Source: G965222505 sp965222505
GTDB lineage: Bacteria; Bacteroidota; Rhodothermia; Rhodothermales; DATKEJ01
DNA: 64,000 nucleotides
NCBI GenBank assembly: GCA_965222505.1
Contig: OZ244956.1
Span: 1,550,001 to 1,614,000, forward strand
Direction: 5' to 3'
This document shows positions 52,861-61,549 of this stretch, one piece after another. The stretch's first letter is position 1. Every line of letters begins with the position of its first letter. A model generated the notes under the pieces. The model had not been told where the DNA came from. It was given only the letters and a program-made list of their open reading frames with translations, and ran no database searches. Both the position numbers and the translations under genes were made by a program.

Positions 52861-53604
52861 AAGTATTTTTCATGGGAATTAAGACCAGAATTTATAGGTG
52901 CAATTGAAAAGGAAAACATTTTAAATCAAAAGATTAATTTCAAATTAGATAAAGTTTTTCCTGTAATTAGAGCTATTATTCGAAGAAAGAATTTATCACA
53001 AAAATGGGTTGATAGAGATGAAATTGCAAAGGAAATCAAGAAGGATAATCTCATTCGAGAGAACTATTTGAATGGAGTAACTGACATTGATTGGATTTCA
53101 GGAAATATGGTTGATTGGTTTAGTGCATCATTCACAAAGAAAAGTACAATTATTAAAGAATACTTATTGGAGTTTGAGAGGGCGAAAATAGAAAAAATGA
53201 ATTCCAAGGGACGAAAAAGAAAAATTTGGGCTTATCGAATAAAAAATACATTATTAACAGAAGAAGTCGAAGAGTTAGACAGTAAACATATAGAAGGAAA
53301 AGTAAGTAAAGTCCTTGTAAATCGTTACGAAAGAGATAGTGCTGCAAGACTAAAATGTATCAAGCATTTCGGAATAGCCTGCCAAATTTGTAAATTCAAT
53401 TTTGAAGATGAATTTGGGGAAATTGGTAAAGACTTTATTCATGTTCATCATTTAAAAGAAATAAGTTCAATAGGTGAAGAATATGAAGTAAATCCAATAG
53501 AAGACTTAATTCCTGTTTGTCCAAATTGTCATGCAATGTTACATAAAAGAACACCAGCTTTTAAGATAGAAGAATTAAAAGAAATAATAAAAAATGAAAA
53601 CTGA

Positions 53605-53653
53605 GCAGAACAAAGCATACAACGGTCATGCCGGCTAAACGCCGCCACGCCGT
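53605..53653 (+). other. Possible foreign attC-like dyad split by IS256
   Basis: Joined across the IS (53614-53653 with 54988-55005) the sequence reads GCATACAACGGTCATGCCGG ... CACGCCGTGTATGCAGACCGTTAAT, a dyad with TACAACGGTC and GACCGTTAA ends. It could be a short attC of another type that came with the HNH gene; this is inference only. Confidence 0.3.
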
Positions 53654-54979
53654 GGTAGTGTTTCATAAAGTGTGTCAAAGGGATCCGGCTCATAGATCCA
53701 GTCGGAGTCGGTCACCGAAGATAATTGATAGCTGCGACAAGGTCATATTCCAGTTGTGAATCGGTCGCTTCCACTTGGTCGTGACCTCCTCCTGAACCAA
53801 GTACAGCAGCTTCATCAGGGCATCATCGGAACTGAAGGCCCCCTTTGTCTTCGTCACCTTTCTCAGTTGCCGGTGGAAGCCCTCAATAATATTAGTCGTG
53901 TAGATTACGCGACGGATCTCAGGTGCATAGGCAAAATAAACCGAGAGACGTGGCCAGTTTCTACGCCAAGAGTCGATGACGACCGGATACTTGCTACCCC
54001 AACGGGCTTCGAGTTTATCTAGGTTGTGCTCGGCGGCCTCAAGGGTTCGAGCCTTGTAAATCTGTTTCAGATCCTGCATGAACGCCTTGACATCCTTCCA
54101 GGCGATGTACTTTCTGCTATTTCGGATCTGATGTACGATGCAGAGTTGTACTTGCGTCTGAGGGAAGATGCTTTCAATGGCATCGGCGAAACCTGAAAGG
54201 TTGTCGATGCAAGCAATGAAGATATCCTCGACGCCCCGATTCTTGAGATCGGTCAAGACCTGTAACCAAAACTTCGCGCCTTCATTCTCGCCGATGTAAA
54301 GGCCCAAGAGTTCCTTGTAGCCTTCCTGGTTTAGGCCAATAATACAGTAGATGGCCTTGGTCACTACCCGGCCCTCATGGCGGACTTTGTAGTGGATAGC
54401 ATCAAGCCAAACAAAGGGGTAAACCGACTCCAAGGGCCGGTCACGCCACTGCTGAAGCAAGGGCAGAATCTTATCGGTGACCCGGCTAATGGTCGCCGTC
54501 GAGACTTCTAGGTCATACATCTCAGCCAGGTAGTCCCGGATGTCGCCATAGCTGGATCCGCGAGCGTATAGGGCGATGATCTGTCGGTCGAGATCCGTTC
54601 CCAGTCGGCCTTGCCGTTTGGCAATGATCTGGGGATCGAAACTGGCATTACGATCTCTCGGAGTTTTGATCTCAACTTGGCCAAGAGCCGTCTTGACGGT
54701 TTTCTTGCTTTTGCCATTACGGCGATTCTTCGGCCCCGGCTCATCGAGATGGACATCGAGTTCGGCCTCCAGGGTTTCTTCGAGGAATTCCTTGATCAGG
54801 GGTGTCAGTACGCCATCTGAACCAAGCAATGTGCCGCCAGCTTGGAGCTTCTCTTTAGCCAGTTGCTTAAATTGATCGAAATCGAAGGTGTTGTTTTGGG
54901 GTTTTCTTCTTGGGCTCATGGTGTGTTAGGGTTGGGTTGTTAAGAATAAACCCTTTGACACACTTTATGAAACACCCTC
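53654..54979 (-). mobile_element. IS256-family insertion sequence, copy 1
   Basis: 1326 bp; ends GGTAGTGTTTCATAAAGTG and GAGGGTGTTTCATAAAGTG as inverted repeats; 8-bp duplication CACGCCGT at 53646-53653 and 54980-54987. Confidence 0.92.
53690..54919 (-). CDS. IS256-family transposase (copy 1)
   Basis: 409 residues, standard length. Mutator-type layout: N-terminal helices (TLEAELDVHLDEPGPKNRRN), VEIKTPRDRNASFDPQII, first D in FVWLDAIHYKVRHEGRVV, second D in IFIACIDNLSGFADAI with the following C-x2-H (LCIVHQIRNS), and the E in TTNIIEGFHRQLRKVTKTKG. All catalytic positions are intact. Same protein as copy 2. Confidence 0.94.
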   Translation of the reverse strand: MSPRRKPQNNTFDFDQFKQLAKEKLQAGGTLLGSDGVLTPLIKEFLEETLEAELDVHLDEPGPKNRRNGKSKKTVKTALGQVEIKTPRDRNASFDPQIIAKRQGRLGTDLDRQIIALYARGSSYGDIRDYLAEMYDLEVSTATISRVTDKILPLLQQWRDRPLESVYPFVWLDAIHYKVRHEGRVVTKAIYCIIGLNQEGYKELLGLYIGENEGAKFWLQVLTDLKNRGVEDIFIACIDNLSGFADAIESIFPQTQVQLCIVHQIRNSRKYIAWKDVKAFMQDLKQIYKARTLEAAEHNLDKLEARWGSKYPVVIDSWRRNWPRLSVYFAYAPEIRRVIYTTNIIEGFHRQLRKVTKTKGAFSSDDALMKLLYLVQEEVTTKWKRPIHNWNMTLSQLSIIFGDRLRLDL

Positions 54980-55062
54980 CACGCCGTGTATGCAGACCGT
55001 TAATTCCAATTCAGCAAATCTAGGGAATGGTGAGAACACCTGCCCAGAGCGAATCTGATGGG

Positions 55063-55186
55063 GCATAACGGCCCAAGTTCAGCCGACCCGGGCTGAGGGG
55101 AAACGACCCAAATTGTGCAGAAAGTCACTCGCCTGGGTTCTTGCTGAACGACCAACGCCCTGGGTCGGCTGGAACGGTTGTTATAC
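55063..55186 (-). other. attC site 49
   Basis: Boxes GCATAAC and GTTATAC; CAGCCGACCCGGGC arms. Its body (to 58716) contained at least two small genes, each now split by an IS. Left of it, 54988-55062 shows nothing else. Confidence 0.88.
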
Positions 55187-55286
55187 AACATAGTGGTTTG
55201 GTGCAAACTTGATATGGTTCTGCTTTCCACGAATATTACCTAATCCTCAGAATATTTAAAGTATGGGACCGAGACCATGGGTATTA

Positions 55287-56612
55287 GGTAGTGTTTCATA
55301 AAGTGTGTCAAAGGGATCCGGCTCATAGATCCAGTCGGAGTCGGTCACCGAAGATAATTGATAGCTGCGACAAGGTCATATTCCAGTTGTGAATCGGTCG
55401 CTTCCACTTGGTCGTGACCTCCTCCTGAACCAAGTACAGCAGCTTCATCAGGGCATCATCGGAACTGAAGGCCCCCTTTGTCTTCGTCACCTTTCTCAGT
55501 TGCCGGTGGAAGCCCTCAATAATATTAGTCGTGTAGATTACGCGACGGATCTCAGGTGCATAGGCAAAATAAACCGAGAGACGTGGCCAGTTTCTACGCC
55601 AAGAGTCGATGACGACCGGATACTTGCTACCCCAACGGGCTTCGAGTTTATCTAGGTTGTGCTCGGCGGCCTCAAGGGTTCGAGCCTTGTAAATCTGTTT
55701 CAGATCCTGCATGAACGCCTTGACATCCTTCCAGGCGATGTACTTTCTGCTATTTCGGATCTGATGTACGATGCAGAGTTGTACTTGCGTCTGAGGGAAG
55801 ATGCTTTCAATGGCATCGGCGAAACCTGAAAGGTTGTCGATGCAAGCAATGAAGATATCCTCGACGCCCCGATTCTTGAGATCGGTCAAGACCTGTAACC
55901 AAAACTTCGCGCCTTCATTCTCGCCGATGTAAAGGCCCAAGAGTTCCTTGTAGCCTTCCTGGTTTAGGCCAATAATACAGTAGATGGCCTTGGTCACTAC
56001 CCGGCCCTCATGGCGGACTTTGTAGTGGATAGCATCAAGCCAAACAAAGGGGTAAACCGACTCCAAGGGCCGGTCACGCCACTGCTGAAGCAAGGGCAGA
56101 ATCTTATCGGTGACCCGGCTAATGGTCGCCGTCGAGACTTCTAGGTCATACATCTCAGCCAGGTAGTCCCGGATGTCGCCATAGCTGGATCCGCGAGCGT
56201 ATAGGGCGATGATCTGTCGGTCGAGATCCGTTCCCAGTCGGCCTTGCCGTTTGGCAATGATCTGGGGATCGAAACTGGCATTACGATCTCTCGGAGTTTT
56301 GATCTCAACTTGGCCAAGAGCCGTCTTGACGGTTTTCTTGCTTTTGCCATTACGGCGATTCTTCGGCCCCGGCTCATCGAGATGGACATCGAGTTCGGCC
56401 TCCAGGGTTTCTTCGAGGAATTCCTTGATCAGGGGTGTCAGTACGCCATCTGAACCAAGCAATGTGCCGCCAGCTTGGAGCTTCTCTTTAGCCAGTTGCT
56501 TAAATTGATCGAAATCGAAGGTGTTGTTTTGGGGTTTTCTTCTTGGGCTCATGGTGTGTTAGGGTTGGGTTGTTAAGAATAAACCCTTTGACACACTTTA
56601 TGAAACACCCTC
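55287..56612 (-). mobile_element. IS256-family insertion sequence, copy 2
   Basis: 1326 bp with the same ends as copy 1; 8-bp duplication GGGTATTA at 55279-55286 and 56613-56620. Same orientation as copy 1, 307 bases apart. Confidence 0.92.
55323..56552 (-). CDS. IS256-family transposase (copy 2)
   Basis: No difference from the copy at 53690-54919 was seen in the 409-residue product, so the two insertions are recent. Each has its own target duplication, which argues against one having been created by duplication of the region. Confidence 0.94.
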   Translation of the reverse strand: MSPRRKPQNNTFDFDQFKQLAKEKLQAGGTLLGSDGVLTPLIKEFLEETLEAELDVHLDEPGPKNRRNGKSKKTVKTALGQVEIKTPRDRNASFDPQIIAKRQGRLGTDLDRQIIALYARGSSYGDIRDYLAEMYDLEVSTATISRVTDKILPLLQQWRDRPLESVYPFVWLDAIHYKVRHEGRVVTKAIYCIIGLNQEGYKELLGLYIGENEGAKFWLQVLTDLKNRGVEDIFIACIDNLSGFADAIESIFPQTQVQLCIVHQIRNSRKYIAWKDVKAFMQDLKQIYKARTLEAAEHNLDKLEARWGSKYPVVIDSWRRNWPRLSVYFAYAPEIRRVIYTTNIIEGFHRQLRKVTKTKGAFSSDDALMKLLYLVQEEVTTKWKRPIHNWNMTLSQLSIIFGDRLRLDL

Positions 56613-56802
56613 GGGTATTACTTGATTCGGATGGAAAAACGACTTATCCTACGCTCAGGAATTTTGCACAAACTTACAACCTTTCTCTTCTCCATTGCGA
56701 TATCGAATCAGAACAAACACGATTATAATATAGCAAGCCGAAACTACCACACAACACCCCTCGAAGTGCTATGCTCAGATTTCTTACTGGCCTAATTATT
56801 CT

Positions 56803-58059
56803 GGTTCTTTGACAATTTGTGTGGTGGTAGTAGTTTGATCCTATGAATACGCAGCTTTTCTACCAAGACCTGCTGGCCCTAGCTCGGCTTAAGGTCACCA
56901 ATGTACATACCGCCAGTCAACGCATCACCATCTATGCAGACGTTGCCGTTGCGCCACAACCTTGTCCGCGCTGTGGTCAAGAAACGGCCACGGTCAATCA
57001 GTATGATGATCGCCAGGTGCAGGACCTGAGCATCTCGGGCAAAGAAGTCTGGCTCCATCTTCGTATTCCGCAGTTGGTCTGTCCACAGTGCCAGCGCTAC
57101 TTCACAGCGACGCCGGATTGGATCATGCCTGGAAAAACGTATACACGCCGTCAGGCTAAATGGATCTTTCTCTTATGTGCCAAACAGCCTTTTACCGAAG
57201 TGGCAGCCCTCGTCAATTTGAGTCATAAGACCGTTGAGCGCTTGTACTACCAGATGGCCGAAGAACAACTCGATCTGCCGAGTCGCTATGCCCGTGTGCG
57301 TCGGCTTGGCATTGATGAAATCGCCCATCGTAAAGGCAAAGGCGACTTTGTTTGTGTGTTGACAGACCTAGATCGTGGCACCCAACTCGATGTCTTGCCA
57401 GATCGTAAGAAGGCGACCTTAATGAAACATTTTCAATCACTTGGTCCGGCTTTCTGTCGGCAGATCCGGGGGGTCAGTTGCGATATGTGGAAGCCGTACT
57501 ATGAGGTAGCGCAGACCTGTTTTTCGAATGCTGTGATTGTCATTGATCGTTTTCATGTAGTCAAAGCGTTGAATCAAGTACTTGACCAGCTTCGTCGGCA
57601 CTTGCGTCGGGAAGACAAAGACGAGACCGTCTTCAAGGGGATCAAGTGGATGTTGTTTAAGCGCCCGGAGCGTTGTAGCACCTCGGAGCAAAGTGATATT
57701 CAGGCCGCTTTGTGCAAATCCCCGCTCTTGGCGCAGGTCTACGACTTACGTAACCAATTCAATGCCTTGTTTGATGCTGTCTCAGGGGCACATAGCTTGC
57801 AGATCCGGTTGCAGCATTGGATCACACAGGCAGAGGCGGTAGGCAATGGCTATCTTGATGGCTTCATTAAGACCTTGCGCAACTGGTTCAAACCGATTGC
57901 GGCCTATGCTAGGCTCAGGATCAGCAATGCTGTCACGGAGGGCTTGAACAACTATTTGCGCTATTTCAAACGGATCTCGTTTGGTCTGTCGAACTTTGAG
58001 CACATGCGGCTGCGCATTCTCATGGCGACGGCCTAAATCACACAAATTGTCAAAGAACG
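56803..58059 (+). mobile_element. ISL3-family insertion sequence, copy 2
   Basis: 1257 bp, opposite orientation to copy 1; 8-bp duplication ATTATTCT at 56795-56802 and 58060-58067. Confidence 0.93.
56843..58036 (+). CDS. ISL3-family transposase (copy 2)
   Basis: 397 residues, no difference seen from the protein at 51627-52820, with the same zinc-finger pairs and DDE residues. With copy 1 it brackets both IS256 elements in inverted orientation, but the four different target duplications show four separate insertions. Confidence 0.93.
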   Translation: MNTQLFYQDLLALARLKVTNVHTASQRITIYADVAVAPQPCPRCGQETATVNQYDDRQVQDLSISGKEVWLHLRIPQLVCPQCQRYFTATPDWIMPGKTYTRRQAKWIFLLCAKQPFTEVAALVNLSHKTVERLYYQMAEEQLDLPSRYARVRRLGIDEIAHRKGKGDFVCVLTDLDRGTQLDVLPDRKKATLMKHFQSLGPAFCRQIRGVSCDMWKPYYEVAQTCFSNAVIVIDRFHVVKALNQVLDQLRRHLRREDKDETVFKGIKWMLFKRPERCSTSEQSDIQAALCKSPLLAQVYDLRNQFNALFDAVSGAHSLQIRLQHWITQAEAVGNGYLDGFIKTLRNWFKPIAAYARLRISNAVTEGLNNYLRYFKRISFGLSNFEHMRLRILMATA

Positions 58060-58716
58060 ATTATTCTTACATTTTCGGGATGTGCTGCTCTTGATCTATC
58101 CACAACACCTGTAGCTCATCGTAATTTGGAGATCAAGGGTTTAGATGACCCCCTTGAAACAAGTGTGAGTGTATCAACTTACGATTACTATCGGCCTGGT
58201 ATTCTTCAGTCAGGAGCCAGCGATCCATTCTTAAGGGCTTCCTATGACAAGAAAGAAAAAGAATTTGTGATGCTACAAGTTTATATACGTAGCAATAGCT
58301 CAAAATGGCAGCGCTGGAATCTTGTGAGATACCTAGATGAGGGAATATTGAGAGAACTTCCGACTTACGATATTGGTACAGGCGATGTTTTGTGCTCTCA
58401 GTATGGCTGCGCTCATTATGAAGATGTCGGCTTTGAAGTTACCGAAGAGCAGCTTATTCGTTGGATCAGTGCAGGTAAGCCCTTGGTGATACGCATCGTA
58501 TCTGGATCGACTACAGGAGTACATCACGATATGGAATTGCCCATTGATGAAATGCAGGCTTTTCTTGGCGCTTTAGCGCAAGTGCGTCAGTGAAGCGAAT
58601 CTGCACGCTTCGGGCTATATGCCATCAAGCTCTGACTTCAACCGTTTACTATAAAAACCTTTCTATTCAGGAAAGACGGGACTGCTAGATGGTCTACTCC
58701 ATGCGCGTTCAATGTT

Positions 58717-59123
58717 GTATAACGGCCCAAGTTCAAGTGCACAGGGCAACGAGCAGAAGATAACCAAAGACTGAAAAACATGCCCACCTACCAAAGCCAA
58801 AACCCCTAACGCCCTGCGTCGCTTGTAACGGTTGTTAGGCGGCACCGACGGCGACGAACCCACTTACCTTGAAACACGACACTCCAGCACCCCGAAAACG
58901 CTGACTGACGCACACACATGCCAGCACCGCATACGCAAAATCCAGCGACGACGGTTGGCTGTGGCGCGCTCCTTTCATCTCTTCAGTGCGCAGGCACACG
59001 CCCACCAAGCACTAGCACCGGAGAGGATCACCCTGACCGAGGCGACTTCTTCATCGAGGCCGACCCCATGAGGTGCCGAGGCAAAGCGTAGCATTGGGGG
59101 AGCAGTCTGCGCAGGTGGTGTCC
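58717..59123 (-). repeat. Family A cassette (copy 21; attC 50 at 58717-58840), H1-M3-T1
   Basis: Head ACACTCCAGC; arms CAAGTGCACAGGGC. Confidence 0.8.
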
Positions 59124-59247
59124 GCATAACGGACAAAGTTCAGGCGAACTGGGCTGAGGGGAAGGTACAAAAGCGTGCTGAAAGTCACTCGCTCCGGGTG
59201 CGATTGGAACGCCTAACGCCCTGGTTCGCCTGAAACGGTTGTTATAC
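59124..59247 (-). other. attC site 51
   Basis: Boxes GCATAAC and GTTATAC; CAGGCGAACTGGGC arms. Body carries a membrane protein gene and begins TTATACAACATAGTGG; the first 190 bases have no gene. Confidence 0.88.
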
Positions 59248-59434
59248 AACATAGTGGTAGGGCCAGAATCAGCTCAGCTAGAAGACCTATGACCCCTTCC
59301 GTTTCTAATCAGCCTTTCGCATCTTTATCACTGTGTCTGCAGCAGCAGCTACCTAAGACTCTTGATTTTGTTAAAGATAAAGCTTACAATTAACATATGT
59401 CACGTTGCCGTAATTTTCAACCAAATGGGAGAAA

Positions 59435-59956
59435 ATGACTATGAATCGAACAGCGAATATCCTTGCTTCAATTGGTCTTGCCATTGGCGCATTATTCGGA
59501 GTCTCAGGCAGCATATTCACGCAACCCATCGCGCAGATCGCTTTATATCAGATAAGCAGCGTAGCCCTGACAGCCGCCTGCGCTTTGCTGACGCTCAAAT
59601 ACCTGCGAGATAACAAGGACTATATTGCCACCGGCTTCCTGTTGTTTGCAATTGCAGAGGCGGTAATGACTGCTGGAGCGGCATTGGGGCAGGTTGGTGG
59701 TCAACCTTCCTTTGCCGCTGGTATGGCTCTTTACGTTCCAGCCTTTCTGTTCATTAGCATACCAAGAGGATTTCCTTTATGGAGTCGTCTTACGGGCATA
59801 GCTGCAACGATTCCCTTCTGCATTGCGGCTTCTAAGATCTACTTAGGTGGACAGGCACTGTCAACATCGGTGTTTCCAGGTGCCGGTTATGGATTACTGA
59901 CAATAACCATAATCGGATGGATACTCACCTTGCTGCGTGAAGGCAACGAATCATAG
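59435..59956 (+). CDS. Five-to-six-TM hypothetical membrane protein
   Basis: 173 residues. Hydrophobic segments at about 9-29 (LASIGLAIGALFGVSGSIF), 37-55 (ISSVALTAACALLTLKYL), 65-87 (IATGFLLFAIAEAVMTAGAA), 95-110, 118-135 and 150-167 (YGLLTITIIGWILTLL) are joined by short loops. A purine-rich GGGAGAAA lies 5 bases upstream of the start. This resembles small integral membrane proteins annotated as hypothetical; no motif allows a function. It is the only gene of its cassette. Confidence 0.75.
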   Translation: MTMNRTANILASIGLAIGALFGVSGSIFTQPIAQIALYQISSVALTAACALLTLKYLRDNKDYIATGFLLFAIAEAVMTAGAALGQVGGQPSFAAGMALYVPAFLFISIPRGFPLWSRLTGIAATIPFCIAASKIYLGGQALSTSVFPGAGYGLLTITIIGWILTLLREGNES

Positions 59957-60126
59957 GAGTCTAAGAATCAACTGGAAAGTACAGTTGGTAAGACGCTTTT
60001 ATTGCCATGCCCATCCGAAGTGCCAACCCTTTGGGTATGAGCCTCGTGTTGCCAACCGTTACCGGATAACTCCTTTCGAGCAGACCAGGAATGCTGATGA
60101 TTTATTCTCAGAGCGGATTCAATGTT

Positions 60127-60533
60127 GTATAACGGCCCAAGTTCAAGTGCACAGGGCAACCGGCACAAGATAACCAAAGACTGAAAAACATGCCCACCTA
60201 CCAAAGCCAAAACCCCTAACGCCCTGCGTCGCTTGTAACGGTTGTTAGGCGGCACCGACGGCGACGAACCCACTTACCTTGAAACACGACACCCGAGCAC
60301 CCCGAAAACGCTGACTGACGCACACACATGCCAGCACCACACCCGCCCGAATCGACGACGACGCGAGGAAGTGGCGCACACCCTTCATCTCTTCAGTGCG
60401 CCGGCACACGCCCACCAAGCACCAGCACCGGAGAGGATCGCCCTGACCGAGGCGACTTCTTCATCGAGGCCGACCCCATGAGGTGCCGAGGCAAAGCGTA
60501 GCATTGGGGGAGCAGTCTGCGCAGGTGGTGTCC
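60127..60533 (-). repeat. Family A cassette (copy 22; attC 52 at 60127-60250), H1-M2-T1
   Basis: Arms CAAGTGCACAGGGC with loop CAACCGGCACAAGATAACC. Left of it, 59957-60126 is gene-free and resembles 44880-45036. Confidence 0.8.
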
Positions 60534-60942
60534 GCATAACGGACCAAGTTCAAGTGCACAGGGCAACGAGCAGAAGATAACATATTGCTGGAAATCACAC
60601 CCATCAAACCAAGCCGAAAACCCCTAACGCCCTGAGTCGCTTGTAACGGGTGTTAGGCGGCACCGACGGCGACGAACCCACTTACCTTGAAACACGACAC
60701 CCGAGCACCCCGAAAACGCTGACTGATGCACACACATGCCAGCACCGGCCTGGCTCAAAAGGGCAATACCGCACCGTTGGTGACGCACACCCTTCATCTC
60801 ATCAGTGCGCAGGCACACGCCCACCAAGCACCGGCACCGGAGAGGATCACCCTGACTGAGAAGGCTTCTTCATCGAGGCCGACCCCATGAGGTGCCGAGG
60901 CAAAGCGTAGCATTGGGGGAGCAGTCTGCGCAGGTGGTGTCC
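60534..60942 (-). repeat. Family A cassette (copy 23; attC 53 at 60534-60658), H1-M1-T1
   Basis: attC right arm with AACGGGTGTTAGGC as in copies 3 and 4; head with GATGCACACACATG. Confidence 0.8.
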
Positions 60943-61321
60943 GCATAACGGCCCCAGTTCAGGCGCACAGGGCAAACAGCACAAGATAAACAAGGCCGGC
61001 AAGACACACACGCCGAAAACGGCAAAACCCTAACGCCCTGGGTCGCCTGGTACGGTTGTTATGTGGCTAAAGACAGACGTGACACCAAAAATACCACGGA
61101 ACCGCATCCCTCCACAACCGGCAGACCCTCAAAGCCAACACGCCGACTGGCGAGATGACGAGACAGACGGCCCAAGGGACAATAACCCCACTGCCGACCA
61201 GCACCTGACCAAAGACGACCCTGGGCCGGCGAGGCCGTCAAGACGGACCACCCAAACGAAGCCGCAACGGCTGGTTGAGGTAAGCAAAACACCAATGTCG
61301 ATCCCAAGCGGATGGCGTGCC
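60943..61321 (-). repeat. Family B cassette (copy 7; attC 54 at 60943-61064)
   Basis: Both strands are open over the whole body: plus 61061-61327 (MWLKTDVTPKIPRN...) and minus 61325-61059 (MWHAIRLGSTLVFCLPQP...), 88 codons each, with ATG and TAA supplied by the mirrored R boxes. Confidence 0.78.
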
Positions 61322-61447
61322 ACATAACGGCCCCAGTTTAGCTGCGCAGGGCTGGGGGCAGATCAGTTCGGTCGCGCAGCAAGTCATGCGCACGAAGTCG
61401 CAAGCGCAAAACCCAACGCCCTGAGTCGGCTAGAACGGTTGTTATGC
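61322..61447 (-). other. attC site 55 (borosin-like cassette)
   Basis: Boxes ACATAAC and GTTATGC; arms TAGCTGCGCAGGGC / CCCTGAGTCGGCTAG. Its body runs to 63969 and starts TTATGCGCCATAG, pairing with CAATGGCGCATAA at the far end, so the two RiPP genes form one cassette reading with the array. Confidence 0.88.
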
Positions 61448-61549
61448 GCCATAGTTGATTATATTACTATCGATCTAGCTTACTCTCGCTTATTATGCAT
61501 TTCCAAAAGTTAAAATGACAGCCATAGATGTTTACATCGTTACTTTCGA

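Larger units (their letters stand above)
51296..53604 (+). pseudogene. A/T-rich HNH endonuclease gene split by ISL3 element
   Basis: Joining 51296-51603 to 52869-53604 gives a continuous 347-residue frame reading GEEEGKYFSWELRPEFIGAI across the junction. The N-terminal 100 residues are lysine/asparagine-rich and contain LLKVLYEAPNHKATGLELM, perhaps a winged helix. The C-terminal HNH domain is ACQICKFNF, FIHVHHLKEISSIGE and LIPVCPNCHAMLHKRTP, close to McrA-type nucleases. Codon use is far more A/T-rich than any neighbour, pointing to a Bacteroidota-like donor. As split, neither half is likely to work. Confidence 0.88.
55263..56728 (+). pseudogene. Small 43-residue ORF split by IS256
   Basis: Joining 55263-55286 to 56621-56728 gives MGPRPWVLLDSDGKTTYPTL and then RNFAQTYNLSLLHCDIESEQ, ending in TAA. 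The frame is continuous across the exact duplication site. Too short for a family assignment; it precedes the lipoprotein gene by 42 bases in the uninterrupted cassette. The frame could be chance. Confidence 0.4.
56771..58593 (+). pseudogene. Lipoprotein gene split within signal peptide by ISL3
   Basis: Joining 56771-56802 to 58068-58593 restores 185 residues starting MLRFLTGLIILTFSGCAALD, a signal peptide with lipobox TFSGC (C16). The remainder contains IKGLDDPLETSVSVSTYDYY, FVMLQVYIRSNSSKWQRWNL and LPTYDIGTGDVLCSQYG and looks like a soluble beta-rich domain. No family is recognised. The insertion separates the first 10 codons from the rest, so secretion is lost; the downstream part may be read from an internal start but without export. 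About 120 bases of unassigned sequence follow to attC 50. Confidence 0.8.

Noticed and set aside
51604..58059. Composite transposon bounded by the two ISL3 copies
   Set aside because: All four elements have their own target duplications, so they inserted separately; no duplication frames the whole block.
12174..60859. Plus-strand 79-86 codon frames starting MLGGTDGDEP in every family A copy
   Set aside because: The TTG start is in the attC box, the frame differs after the M1 block, and one-base indels occur; not annotated as genes.
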